A DNA stretch of 64,000 bases. Source: Streptosporangium oxazolinicum (GTDB lineage Bacteria > Actinomycetota > Actinomycetes > Streptosporangiales > Streptosporangiaceae). How positions within the stretch are numbered: position 1 is the first letter of the stretch; every line of letters starts with the position of its first letter. This document shows, piece after piece, positions 24,866 to 33,270 of the stretch. The notes under the pieces are model-generated. The model ran no database searches. It was not told the DNA's origin and saw only the letters and a list, made by a program, of their open reading frames with translations. A program made the translations under genes and the position numbers. The stretch spans positions 248,001 to 312,000 of the forward strand of contig NZ_BAABAQ010000007.1 of NCBI RefSeq assembly GCF_039537505.1, in the 5' to 3' direction.

Positions 24866-25501
24866 ATGTCCGGCAAGAGCATCAGCCTCGATGAGGCCGT
24901 CAACCTGACCCGCACCGGCGACGTGTGGCTGTTCCGCGGTCGAACGGTGCCCGATCGAGCGATCCAGACCATGACGAACAGCCCCGTCAACCACGTCGGC
25001 ATGTCGATCGTCATCGACGACATGCCGCCCCTGATGTGGCACGCGGAGCTGGGCCGCTCCCTGCCCGACCTGTGGTCGGGAACCCACCAGCGCGGCGTCC
25101 AGCTGCACGACCTGCGGGACGCGGTCACGGTCTGGGCCACCAGATACGGCCAGCGCGGCTGGCTGCGGCAGCTGGAGCCGCAGACCCCCCACGAGATGGA
25201 GGACGCCGTCCTGCGCACCGTCGCCCGGCTGGACGGCACGCCCTTCCCGTCGACGGCCAGGCTCGCCGGCCGCTGGATGAAGGGGCGGGTGCCCAAGATC
25301 TTCAAACGGGGCGCGGAGGAGAGCGCCCTGGAGAGCGCCTACTGCGCCGAGGTCGTCGCGGTCACGTACGAGGCCATGGGGCTGCTGCCCGGAGGGCGGC
25401 GGCCGAACTGGTACGACCCCGGCCGCTTCTGGAGCGGTGACGACCTGGAGCTGACCGGCGGTTTCCGGCTTGGAGGAGAGATCACCGTGAAGCTGGGGTA
25501 G
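24866..25501 (+). CDS. permuted papain-like amidase/hydrolase (YiiX/DUF830-like)
   Basis: 211 aa. The order of catalytic residues is circularly permuted: the His in NHVGMSIVI (H43) precedes the Cys in SAYCAEVVAVTYEAMGLL (near 159). This is the pattern of YaeF/YiiX and lecithin:retinol-acyltransferase-like NlpC/P60 proteins. GDVWLFRG near residue 18 is also typical. No signal peptide, so probably intracellular; it may act on amides or thioesters of lipids or peptides (inference). No ribosome site; see the symmetrical -10 at 24854. Translation of a leaderless mRNA is predicted. Confidence 0.75.
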   Translation: MSGKSISLDEAVNLTRTGDVWLFRGRTVPDRAIQTMTNSPVNHVGMSIVIDDMPPLMWHAELGRSLPDLWSGTHQRGVQLHDLRDAVTVWATRYGQRGWLRQLEPQTPHEMEDAVLRTVARLDGTPFPSTARLAGRWMKGRVPKIFKRGAEESALESAYCAEVVAVTYEAMGLLPGGRRPNWYDPGRFWSGDDLELTGGFRLGGEITVKLG

Positions 25502-25643
25502 GCCGTACGAGGAACGGAGGGACGGGCGCAACCCCCGGCGCCCGTCTCTCGAAGACACGGGAAGACACGGATGGCGGATCCCCACCGGGGACTCCACGGA
25601 CTCCACACGGGCTTCGTGCCGCCGCGACTCGGGGGGATGCGTC

Positions 25644-26870
25644 ATGCCGGACACGGTGGTCGTCGTCGGTGCGGGGCTCGCCGGTCTCGCGTGCGCCCTC
25701 CGGTTGCGCTCGGCGGGAGTGGAGGTCCGCGTCGTCGAGGGCGCGGACGAGGTGGGCGGCCGGGTACGCACCGACGTCGTGGACGGTTTCCGGCTGGACC
25801 GCGGCTTCCAGGTGTTCAACACCGCCTACCCCGAGGCCGCGCGGGCCCTCGACGTCGGCGCCCTGGACCTGCGCCCGATCCCGTCCGGCCTGATCTCCTT
25901 CGAGAGGGGGCGCCGGGAGCGGCTCATGCTGCCCTGGCGCCACCCCGGCCAGGTGCTCGGCGGGCTCCTGGCCGACGTGGGCTCCCCGGCCGACAAGGCG
26001 GCCCTGGCGGCGCTGACCGCGCGGGACGTCCTGCTGCCGGCGAGCCGGTTGCGCGACGGGCGCGAGCGCACCACGCGCGAGGAGCTGCGGCATTGGGGCA
26101 TCTCGCCGAGGATGGTCGAGAAGCTGTTCCGCCCGTTCCTGTCGGGTGTTGTCCTGGAGCGGGAGCTGGAGACCTCCAGCCGTTTCTTCCACCTCGTGTG
26201 GCGTGCCTTCGTCCGGGGAACGGTCGGGGTGCCCGCGCTCGGCATGGGGGAGATCCCCCGGCAGCTCGCCGCCCGCCTTCCCCCGGAGGCGCTCGCGCTG
26301 GAGACCCGGGTCGTCGCCGTGACCGGGGAGGGGGTGGAGACGGCCGGGGGCGCGACGATCCCGGCCCGCGCGGTGGTGGTGGCCACCGACCCCGCCACGG
26401 CCGCCGCCCTCTACCCGGGGCTGGAGATCCCTGAGATGCGTTCGGTGACGACCTTCTACCACGCCGCCTCCCGCTCGCCCATGGACGATCCCACGCAGAT
26501 CGTCGACGCGGAGGGCCACATCACCGACACCCTGGTCATCAGCGACGCGGCGCCCGAGTACGCCCCGCCGGGCCGGGCGCTGGTCTCCACGTCGGTGCTG
26601 GGCGTCCTCTCCGACGCTGACGAGCCCCAGGTCAGGGCGCGGTTGTCACAGGTCTACGGGACCGACACCTCGGGCTGGGAACATCTGGCGACGTACGCCG
26701 TCGAAGGGGCGCTGCCCGCGATGGTGCCGCCCTTCCCGCTGCGGCGCCCGGTGCGATTCGCGCCGGGCCGCTACGTGTGCGGGGACCACCGCGACACCGG
26801 TTCGCAGCAGGGCGCCCTGGTCTCGGGTCGCCGGGCGGCCGACGCCGTCCTGGCCGGTCTGGAGCCCTGA
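25644..26870 (+). CDS. FAD-dependent amine-oxidase-like oxidoreductase
   Basis: 408 aa. The N-terminal FAD motif is VVVVGAGLAGLACALRLRSAGVEV with EGADEVGGRVRTD, the standard opening of the flavin-containing amine oxidase/phytoene-desaturase superfamily. The C-terminal FAD contact is GRYVCGDHRDTGSQQGALVSGRRAADAV. Family members include carotenoid desaturase-like and monoamine-oxidase-like enzymes; the substrate is not predictable. Nothing in the immediate context (hydrolase before, PPOX after) gives a pathway. Confidence 0.85.
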   Translation: MPDTVVVVGAGLAGLACALRLRSAGVEVRVVEGADEVGGRVRTDVVDGFRLDRGFQVFNTAYPEAARALDVGALDLRPIPSGLISFERGRRERLMLPWRHPGQVLGGLLADVGSPADKAALAALTARDVLLPASRLRDGRERTTREELRHWGISPRMVEKLFRPFLSGVVLERELETSSRFFHLVWRAFVRGTVGVPALGMGEIPRQLAARLPPEALALETRVVAVTGEGVETAGGATIPARAVVVATDPATAAALYPGLEIPEMRSVTTFYHAASRSPMDDPTQIVDAEGHITDTLVISDAAPEYAPPGRALVSTSVLGVLSDADEPQVRARLSQVYGTDTSGWEHLATYAVEGALPAMVPPFPLRRPVRFAPGRYVCGDHRDTGSQQGALVSGRRAADAVLAGLEP

Positions 26871-26889
26871 CCGGGGGAGACGACGCCCC

Positions 26890-27351
26890 TCAGCCCAGCC
26901 TGGCGGGGAAGCCGCCGGTGGCGATGGGCCCCCAACGCTCCGGGGTGACGCGCAGCAGCGACTTGCCCTGGCGCGCCATGGCCTCCCGATACTCGTCCCA
27001 GTCGGGGTGCTCGCCGGAGATGGACCGGTAGTAGTCGACGAGCGGTTCGAGGGCCTCCGGCAGGTCGAGGACCTCGGCCGTGCCGTCCACCTGCACCCAG
27101 GGGCCGTCGAAGTCGTCCGACAGGACCACGACGCTCACCAGGGGGTCGCGGCGGGCGTTGGAGGTCTTGGCGCGCTCGGGGTAGGTGGACACCACGATGC
27201 GGCCCTCCGCGTCGACACCGCAGACCACCGGGGACGCCTGCGGCCTGCCGTCGCGCCGGGTGGTGATGACCAGCGCGCGGTGGCGGTCACGGAGGAAGTC
27301 GAGCAGCCGGTCGCGGGAGACGACCTCGTTGGTCGCGATCTTTGGGCTCAT
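26890..27351 (-). CDS. F420-type PPOX (pyridoxamine phosphate oxidase-like) protein
   Basis: 153 aa from ATG 27351. Split-barrel flavin/deazaflavin protein: RHRALVITTRRDGRPQASPV then GRIVVSTYPERAKTSNARRDP, and WVQVDGTAEVLDLPEALEPLVDYYRSI, all features of the F420-dependent subgroup common in actinomycetes. The -10-like TAGAGT ends 8 nt before the ATG, so the message may be leaderless. Probably reduces an unsaturated or aromatic substrate with reduced F420 (family knowledge; substrate unknown). Confidence 0.85.
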   Translation of the reverse strand: MSPKIATNEVVSRDRLLDFLRDRHRALVITTRRDGRPQASPVVCGVDAEGRIVVSTYPERAKTSNARRDPLVSVVVLSDDFDGPWVQVDGTAEVLDLPEALEPLVDYYRSISGEHPDWDEYREAMARQGKSLLRVTPERWGPIATGGFPARLG

Positions 27352-27561
27352 GATTCCCACTCTACGGGGATACGGCACGCCCGAATTAACGCCCTGCCGA
27401 ACGGAAAATAGCTATCTTTCTCAGGAGATATGTGGTCAAGAGTCGTCTAATGGGGCATTTAGCACCAAATATCAGGGAATTGATCTCCAATGCAGGACAT
27501 GAGTGGCTCGGGAACCCGCGACGGACCCGGATGGCTCATCCGCCCAACCAAGGAGATAACC

Positions 27562-28236
27562 GTGAAGCAGAAGGCTCTTCTGGCATCGGCCCTGACCGTG
27601 CTCGCCCTGACCGCCGTCCCCGCCGCGCAGGCGGTCGCCGCCCCCGTACGGATCGTCTCTCCCACCCCGCTCCCGAACGACAGCGCCTCGCCCACGGACT
27701 CCATGATGCCCGGCGAGAGCGCCGCGCCCACGGACAGCATGTCGCCCGAGCCCTCCGGCGCGATGACGGAGCCCTTCGGTCCCGGATGCGCGTCCCTGCC
27801 CGCCAGCGGTGAGGGCAGCCTCAGCGAGATGGCCTCGCAGCCGGTCGCCACCGCCGCCGCCGCCAACCCCTCCCTGTCCACGCTGGCCCAGGCGATCGAG
27901 CAGGCCGGCCTGACCGAGACGCTCAACTCCGCCAAGGACATCACGGTGTTCGCGCCCACCAACGACGCGTTCGCCAAGATCCCGAAGGATCGGCTCGACA
28001 AGCTCCTGGCCGACAAGGCGGAGCTGACCAAGGTCCTGACCTACCACGTCGTGGAGGGGAAGAAGACTCCGGAGGCACTGGCGAGCGGCGAGCTGACCAC
28101 GATGCAGGGAGGGACGCTGACCGTCAAGGGCTCCGGTGAGGACTTCACCGTCAACGACGCCAAGGTCCTCTGCGGCAACATCCAGACCTCCAACGCCGTC
28201 GTCTACCTCGTCGACAAGGTGCTCATGCCGAAGTGA
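27562..28236 (+). CDS. secreted fasciclin (FAS1) domain protein, MPT70/83-like
   Basis: 224 aa. A signal peptide (KQKALLASALTVLALTAVPAAQAVA) is followed by a Ser/Pro/Met-rich spacer with repeated SPTDSM motifs (about 34-75). One FAS1 domain follows, including NPSLSTLAQAIEQAGL, DITVFAPTNDAFAKIP, LTYHVVEGK and a final VVYLVDKVLMP. No lipobox cysteine, so secreted or wall-associated and likely adhesive. The GTG 27562 has AAGGAGAT six bases upstream. The region 27400-27550 before it is unusually AT-rich (several TAT/ATA stretches) and should hold the promoter. Confidence 0.9.
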   Translation: MKQKALLASALTVLALTAVPAAQAVAAPVRIVSPTPLPNDSASPTDSMMPGESAAPTDSMSPEPSGAMTEPFGPGCASLPASGEGSLSEMASQPVATAAAANPSLSTLAQAIEQAGLTETLNSAKDITVFAPTNDAFAKIPKDRLDKLLADKAELTKVLTYHVVEGKKTPEALASGELTTMQGGTLTVKGSGEDFTVNDAKVLCGNIQTSNAVVYLVDKVLMPK

Positions 28237-28260
28237 ACGCGGTGACCACGGTGAGCACGA

Positions 28261-28293
28261 CGGCCGTGGCGGTCACGCCGACCGCCACGGCCG
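28261..28293 (+). terminator. strong hairpin after the fasciclin gene
   Basis: CGGCCGTGGCGGT pairs perfectly with ACCGCCACGGCCG (13-bp stem) around a 7-nt loop, 24 bp after the stop. No U-tract follows, as usual for actinomycete terminators. It separates the fasciclin gene from recQ. Confidence 0.75.
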
Positions 28294-28427
28294 CCACGAT
28301 CCCGGCGGCCGCCCGTTCCGCTTCCCGCCCATACCGTCTCGTGCCCTCCGCCGATCAAGAGGGCCTCGTGTGACTAGTGCCCCGATCCGGGGGTAACTGG
28401 CCGTCACACGGCGGGAAGGCGGAGGTC

Positions 28428-30086
28428 ATGAGCATCAAGGACAGGTTCGGGCCGAGGGCGCGGAGGCTGCGGGCGGTGGCCCGCGAGGTCTTCGGCTGGC
28501 GGGACCTGCGGCCCGGACAGCTCGACGCCATGCGTCACCTGCTGGGCGGGGGCGACGCCCTCGTGGTCATGCCCACCGGCAGCGGCAAGTCGGCCGTCTA
28601 CCAGGTACCGGCACTGCTGCTGGACGGGCCCACCGTCGTCGTCTCACCGCTCATCGCCCTCCAGCGCGACCAGGTCGCCGGGCTGGCCGAGGCCGACGCG
28701 GGCGGGGCGGTCGCGGTCAACTCCGCCCAGTCCGGTGGCGAGGCGTCCCTGGACGCCGTACGCGCGGGCACGGCCGAGTTCGTGTTCCTCTCACCCGAGC
28801 AGCTCGCCAAACCGGAGACGGTCGAGCGGCTGCGCGCCGCGCGTCCCTCGCTGATCGCGGTGGACGAGGCGCACTGCGTGTCGGCGTGGGGCCACGACTT
28901 CCGGCCCGACTACCTGAGGCTGGGCCAGGTCATCGAGCGGCTGGGGCATCCGCCGGTGGTGGCGCTGACCGCCACGGCCGCCCCCGTGGTACGCGAGGAG
29001 ATCGTCGCCGCCCTCGGCCTGAGGAACGTCCGCCAGATCGTACGGGGCTTCGACCGGCCCAACATCGACCTGGAGGTGCGCCGCTTCGTCACCCAGGAGG
29101 ACCTGAGGCGGGCGCTGGTGGAGGACGCGGCGTCCCGCTCCGGGCTCGGCCTGGTCTACGTCGCCACCCGCCGCGCCGCCGAGGAGTACGCCACCGCGCT
29201 GCGCGAGGCCGGTCGCAGGGCCGAGCCGTACCACGCGGGGATGAAGGCGGCCGAGCGCCACCGGATCCACGAGATGTTCCGCGACGACGAGCTGGACGTC
29301 GTGGTCGCGACCTCGGCGTTCGGCATGGGCATCGACAAGCCGGACGTGCGGTTCGTGCTGCACGTGGCCCCGCCGGAGTCGCCGGACTCCTACTACCAGG
29401 AGATCGGCCGCGCCGGGCGGGACGGCGAGCCCGCCGCCGCGGTGCTGTTCTACCGTTCCGAGGACCTCGGGATACGCAGGTTCTTCGCCGGGGGACGGGC
29501 CGACGAGGAGCTCCTGCTGCGGGTCGCCACGCTGGTGCACGAGCACGGCGGCACCGTACCCGCGGGAGAGCTGCGCACCCTGCTCGACATCGGCGCCACC
29601 CGGCTCACCCGGCTGGTCAACCTGCTGGAGCGGGCGGGCGCGATCGAGGTCACCGGGGACGGCGACCTGCGCCGGGTGCCCGGCGGTCCCGGCCCCGAGG
29701 CGGCCACGGCGCGCGCCGTCGAGCTGGACGACACCCGGCGCCGCATCGACGACTCCCGGATCGACATGATGCGCGCCTACGCGGAGACCACGGGCTGCCG
29801 CCGCCGCTTCCTGCTCGAATACTTCGGCGAGCCGCGCGAGCGCGGCTGCGGGGCCTGCGACACCTGCCGCGCGGGCCTGCCCGACGAGCGGGAGGCCGTG
29901 GCCGGGGCGGGGGCGGGGGACGGCGGGCCCTTCGCGATGCACGCCAGGGTGCGGCACAGCGCCTGGGGTCCGGGGATGGTGATGAGCAGGGAGAGTGACC
30001 GGATCACGGTGCTGTTCGACGAGGTCGGCTACAAGACGCTCTCACTGGAGGCCGTGGAGCGTGACGACCTCCTGGTCGCGGGGTAG
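28428..30086 (+). CDS. recQ: ATP-dependent DNA helicase RecQ
   Basis: 552 aa from ATG 28428 (GGAGG directly upstream). Superfamily 2 helicase. Motif 0 lies in FGWRDLRPGQLDAM, motif I is MPTGSGKS (K54), motif II is VDEAHC (near 146), and the aromatic-rich loop is SAWGHDFRPDY. Motif VI is QEIGRAGRDGEP. The RecQ-C zinc site has the four-cysteine pattern C..(16)..CGACDTC. A short C-terminal module (WGPGMVMSRESDRITVLFDE) replaces the HRDC domain. Unwinds DNA 3'-5' in recombination and repair. No operon partner. Confidence 0.95.
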   Translation: MSIKDRFGPRARRLRAVAREVFGWRDLRPGQLDAMRHLLGGGDALVVMPTGSGKSAVYQVPALLLDGPTVVVSPLIALQRDQVAGLAEADAGGAVAVNSAQSGGEASLDAVRAGTAEFVFLSPEQLAKPETVERLRAARPSLIAVDEAHCVSAWGHDFRPDYLRLGQVIERLGHPPVVALTATAAPVVREEIVAALGLRNVRQIVRGFDRPNIDLEVRRFVTQEDLRRALVEDAASRSGLGLVYVATRRAAEEYATALREAGRRAEPYHAGMKAAERHRIHEMFRDDELDVVVATSAFGMGIDKPDVRFVLHVAPPESPDSYYQEIGRAGRDGEPAAAVLFYRSEDLGIRRFFAGGRADEELLLRVATLVHEHGGTVPAGELRTLLDIGATRLTRLVNLLERAGAIEVTGDGDLRRVPGGPGPEAATARAVELDDTRRRIDDSRIDMMRAYAETTGCRRRFLLEYFGEPRERGCGACDTCRAGLPDEREAVAGAGAGDGGPFAMHARVRHSAWGPGMVMSRESDRITVLFDEVGYKTLSLEAVERDDLLVAG

Positions 30087-30169
30087 GCCGGGCGCACGGA
30101 ACCCGTCTGGCGCGGGCCGGGCGTGGGGACCCCCGGGCGCGGGCTGGGGGGGCGGTGCCGCGGGTCCCG

Positions 30170-30988
30170 TCAGCCCTCGACCTTGCGGGCCACCCCGCCC
30201 ATCGTCCACGTCTTGTCGCGGCCCTGCGCGGCGAGCGGGTTGTCGGGGCGCCAGTGGCGTACGTAGACCAGGCCAGGATCGACCAGTTCCAGGCCGTCGA
30301 AGAAGCGCAGCACCTGCTCGCTCCGCCGCGAGGCGTCCTCGGTGCGGCCGAGGACTCGCTGGAAGATCTCGACCAGCGGGGCCTTGACCTCCTGGCGCGT
30401 GTCGAAGACGACGTGGCCGATGCCGAAGTGGCTGCCGACCGGCACCGCGTCGCGCAGGATGGCCACGCTCTTGTGCGGGTCGTCCTCGTCGGGGATGAAC
30501 TGCAGGGCCGACAGGATCAGCACGGCCACCGGCAGGTCCAGGTTGACCAGGCGCAGCAGTTCCGGGTCGGCGAGCAGCTCGCGCGGGTGCAGGACGTCAC
30601 CCTCGACGGCGGTGGTGTACGGGTTGGTGGCCAGCGTGGCGCGGGCGTGGGAGAGCACCACCGGGTCCCTGGAGACGTAGACCACGCGCGTGCCGGGCAC
30701 GATCTCCTGGGCCACCTGATGGACGTTGCGGCGGTTGGGCAGCCCGGAGCCGATGACGACGAACTGGGTCATGCCCTGCCCGACGAGATAGCGCACCACC
30801 CGGCCCAGGAACGCCTGGGCCTCGTGCGTCATGGCCCTGACCTCGGGCGCGACGGCGAGCACCTCCTCGGCCGCCTTACGGTCGGCGGCGAAGTTGTCCT
30901 TACCGCCCAGGAAGTAGTCGTTCATTCTGGCGATGTTGGGAACGCTGGTGTCCAGGCCCGCCCCCGGCCGCCGGGACGCCTCACTCAT
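30170..30988 (-). CDS. SAM-dependent methyltransferase, PF04672 (DUF574), divergent copy
   Basis: 272 aa with the family opening SVPNIARMNDYFLGGKDNFAADR. In the glycine-rich SAM motif this copy reads FVVIGSGLPNRRNVHQ, whereas the neighbouring paralogue and most family members have FVDIGxGLPT-x-HQ/HE. The Asp is replaced by Val. FIPDEDDPHKSVAILRDAVPVGSH and a C-terminal MGGVARK are retained. GGAGGAGA precedes the ATG. Substrates of this actinomycete-expanded family are mostly unknown. The second copy starts 921 bp upstream on the same strand, with 105 bp between the genes. Confidence 0.88.
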   Translation of the reverse strand: MSEASRRPGAGLDTSVPNIARMNDYFLGGKDNFAADRKAAEEVLAVAPEVRAMTHEAQAFLGRVVRYLVGQGMTQFVVIGSGLPNRRNVHQVAQEIVPGTRVVYVSRDPVVLSHARATLATNPYTTAVEGDVLHPRELLADPELLRLVNLDLPVAVLILSALQFIPDEDDPHKSVAILRDAVPVGSHFGIGHVVFDTRQEVKAPLVEIFQRVLGRTEDASRRSEQVLRFFDGLELVDPGLVYVRHWRPDNPLAAQGRDKTWTMGGVARKVEG

Positions 30989-31093
30989 GTGTCATCTCCT
31001 CCGTTGCCTGTGACACTAAAGAACCGCGCGTTGTGTGAACAGATGTCAAGGCGCAATGAATGCATGAAAAACTCAGTTATTTCCCAAGAAAGT

Positions 31094-31909
31094 CTATTCT
31101 TTGCGGGCAACCCCGCCGACGACCCAGATGGAGTCCGGCCGGTGCGGTGCCTCGCCCTCCGGCCGCCAGTCGGGGATGTAGACGACGCCCGGCTCGACCG
31201 GCCTCAGCCCGTCGAGGAAGAGCTCGACCTCGGCCTTGGTCCGCAGGTTCGCGCGGCGGGGACCGGTGATCGACCCGCTGTCCTGGAAGAGGGCGGCGAG
31301 CCGCGCCGTCCTCTCCGGGTAGAGGTCCGAGACCGCGTGGGAGAGGGCTAGGTAGCTGCCCGGCACGAGGGCCTTCTGCAGGGCGGCCGTGGACTGCAGG
31401 GCCTCCACGTCGTCGGGGATGTCGGTCAGCATCGAGAACAGCAGGACCGCCACGGGCTCGTCGAGGTCGATCATGTCGGTGAGGCCGGGATGGGCCAGGA
31501 GCCGCTCCGGGTCGCGGAGGTCCGCCTCGATGACCGTGGCCGGGCTGTTCTCCTTCAGGAGGGCCTGGGCGTGGACGACCACCATCGGATCGTTGTCGAC
31601 GTAGACGACCCGCGCCTCGGGCGCGATGCCGCGCAGGATCTGGTGCGCGCTGCCCTGGGTCGGCAGGCCGCAGCCGATGTCGACGAACTGGCGGATACCG
31701 GCCTCCACCAGGAACCGTACGGCGCGGCCGAGGAATCTGCGCCCCTCCCGCGACATGGCGGGGAGCTCGGGGGCGATCGAGAGCGCCGCCTGCGCGGCGG
31801 CGCGGTCGGTGGCGAAGTTGTCCTTGCCACCCAGGAAGTGGTCGGTTATCCGGCCCGCGTTGGGGATGGTGGGGTCGAACCTGAGGCGCTCAGGTTGCGG
31901 CGACGCCAT
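31094..31909 (-). CDS. SAM-dependent methyltransferase, PF04672 (DUF574), canonical copy
   Basis: 271 aa from ATG 31909, preferred over the ATG four codons earlier because that one overlaps the GGAGG ribosome site. Family motifs: TIPNAGRITDHFLGGKDNFATDR, the SAM-binding FVDIGCGLPTQGSAHQ, and a C-terminal WVVGGVARKE. Paralogue of the adjacent downstream gene (about 40-45% identical by eye), consistent with local duplication and divergence. Cytoplasmic methyltransferase; substrate unknown. The region 31910-32171 between it and the HATPase gene has no gene I can support. Confidence 0.88.
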   Translation of the reverse strand: MASPQPERLRFDPTIPNAGRITDHFLGGKDNFATDRAAAQAALSIAPELPAMSREGRRFLGRAVRFLVEAGIRQFVDIGCGLPTQGSAHQILRGIAPEARVVYVDNDPMVVVHAQALLKENSPATVIEADLRDPERLLAHPGLTDMIDLDEPVAVLLFSMLTDIPDDVEALQSTAALQKALVPGSYLALSHAVSDLYPERTARLAALFQDSGSITGPRRANLRTKAEVELFLDGLRPVEPGVVYIPDWRPEGEAPHRPDSIWVVGGVARKE

Positions 31910-32171
31910 GATGTCCTCCATCCAGCCATGCGGTTCCAGCGGACATTATCGACCTTCCGCCCACGCTGTGATGTATTTCGTGGCAGAGTCTCCTTCTGCT
32001 CATGTCACTTTTTGGGCACTCGGCAGTCAGCGCCGCGCTCCCGTTCCCCCGTCGTCGGCGGGGCCGGGCCGCGCTCACGGCGCCGCGCCGCTGGTGGCGG
32101 GCCCGCGTGCCACCGGTTCCGGGTTCCGGTGCCGTCGGTGGCGGACCTTCACATGGCGTCAGTGGGTGGCG

Positions 32172-32747
32172 TCAGTGGCAGGCCTCCAGGTGGCGTTCAC
32201 CTCTCGGGGGCAGGGCGAAGGCCGCCCACACCGCCTTGCCTCGGCTCTCCAGCGGAGCCCAGCCCCACGTCTCGCTGACGCCGTCGACCAGCTGGAGACC
32301 CCGGCCGTTCTCCGCCTCGTAGTCGGGCTCGCGCAGGCAGGGCCCCTGGTCGCTGGGGTCGGTGACCGCGCACAGCATCGAGCGTTCGGTGTGGCAGAGG
32401 ATCACCTTGACCTCGGGGAAGGAGCGGGCGTGCAGGACACCCCGCGTGCCGTGGCGTACGGCGTTGGTCACGAGTTCGGAGACCACGACACCGGTGTCGT
32501 CGATCAGCGGCTCCAGTTCCCAGGCCCGCAGGGCCCTGGCGGTGAACTCGCGGGCGGTCCGTGCCGCGCACGGGTCGTAGCGGAGGCTGCGCACGGCCAT
32601 CTGTAACTGGCCGGCGTGTCCCTCCTCGCCCGCCCAGGGGGGCAGGCCGCTCGGGGGGAGTAGGTGGTCAAGCATCGACAACCACCGTTCCCACCCTCCG
32701 ATCTCGGCTCGGATGGGTGTGGCTTCATGTCTTTGGTAACCAGTCAT
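32172..32747 (-). CDS. HATPase-domain ATP-binding regulator (anti-sigma-like)
   Basis: About 191 aa from ATG 32747; the start is uncertain because no strong ribosome site exists and the frame is open upstream. The N-box DDTGVVVSELVTNAVRHG and the glycine box ENGRGLQLVDGVSETWGW are those of serine-protein-kinase/anti-sigma factors of the RsbW/SpoIIAB type, very numerous in Streptomyces-like actinomycetes. It is divergent from the DUF397/XRE pair, a recurring arrangement in these bacteria that is linked to development and antibiotic regulation (established for some loci; role here inferred). Confidence 0.82.
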   Translation of the reverse strand: MTGYQRHEATPIRAEIGGWERWLSMLDHLLPPSGLPPWAGEEGHAGQLQMAVRSLRYDPCAARTAREFTARALRAWELEPLIDDTGVVVSELVTNAVRHGTRGVLHARSFPEVKVILCHTERSMLCAVTDPSDQGPCLREPDYEAENGRGLQLVDGVSETWGWAPLESRGKAVWAAFALPPRGERHLEACH

Positions 32748-32831
32748 CGGCGACCTTGCGGAGGGGGGCGATCGTATGGCGAGGTTGATCCGTCTAGTCA
32801 TCTTGCCTTCCGTAATGTGCATAGGCAAGTA

Positions 32832-32849
32832 CAGATGCACGTGCATCTG
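32832..32849. promoter_or_regulatory. 18-bp perfect palindrome between HATPase and DUF397 genes
   Basis: CAGATGCACGTGCATCTG is perfectly symmetrical and lies 12 bp upstream of a TATGCT -10 candidate (32862-32867) for the DUF397 gene. A GTGCAT half-site occurs again near 32817. Best read as the operator of the adjacent XRE regulator (inference). Confidence 0.65.
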
Positions 32850-32905
32850 CACAAAAAGCTCTATGCTTCGGGGTGTTGTATCCCTCCCTGAACGGAGAGG
32901 CGAGG

Positions 32906-33142
32906 ATGAACCAGCTGTACAGCGGCATGTCGGCCGCCCTGATGGACGGCGTCGTCTGGCGCAAGAGCCACTTCAGCAACCCCAGCGGCAACTGCGTGGA
33001 ACTCGCGGAGCTTCCCGACGGCAGGATCGCGATGCGCAACTCCCGCGACCCCGAGGGGCCCGCGCTCATCTACACCCGCCGCGAGGCCGGCGACTTCGTC
33101 CGCGGGGTGAAGGGCGGGGAGTTCGACGATCTGATCATCTGA
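32906..33142 (+). CDS. DUF397-domain protein
   Basis: 78 aa from ATG 32906 (GGAGAGGCGAGG upstream). The DUF397 core is VVWRKSHFSNPSGNCVELAELPDGRIAMRNSRDPEGPALIYT followed by EAGDFVRGVKGGEFDDLI (positions only; the core is continuous from about residue 16). The family pairs with XRE-DUF5753 regulators in actinomycetes and has been proposed to act with them as a toxin-antitoxin-like or co-regulator pair. Here the XRE gene lies 128 bp downstream. Small cytoplasmic protein. Confidence 0.92.
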   Translation: MNQLYSGMSAALMDGVVWRKSHFSNPSGNCVELAELPDGRIAMRNSRDPEGPALIYTRREAGDFVRGVKGGEFDDLII

Positions 33143-33270
33143 AATCCCGCGTCTGTGGTTGAAAGATAAAATTCTCTATGGTCTGAGCGCGGCGAGCGGA
33201 GTACCGTGAAGGCTCGCGATCGCCACAAAGAGTGGGCAGAGGCTCGCGTTCCGCGCCCAAAGGACTGTAG

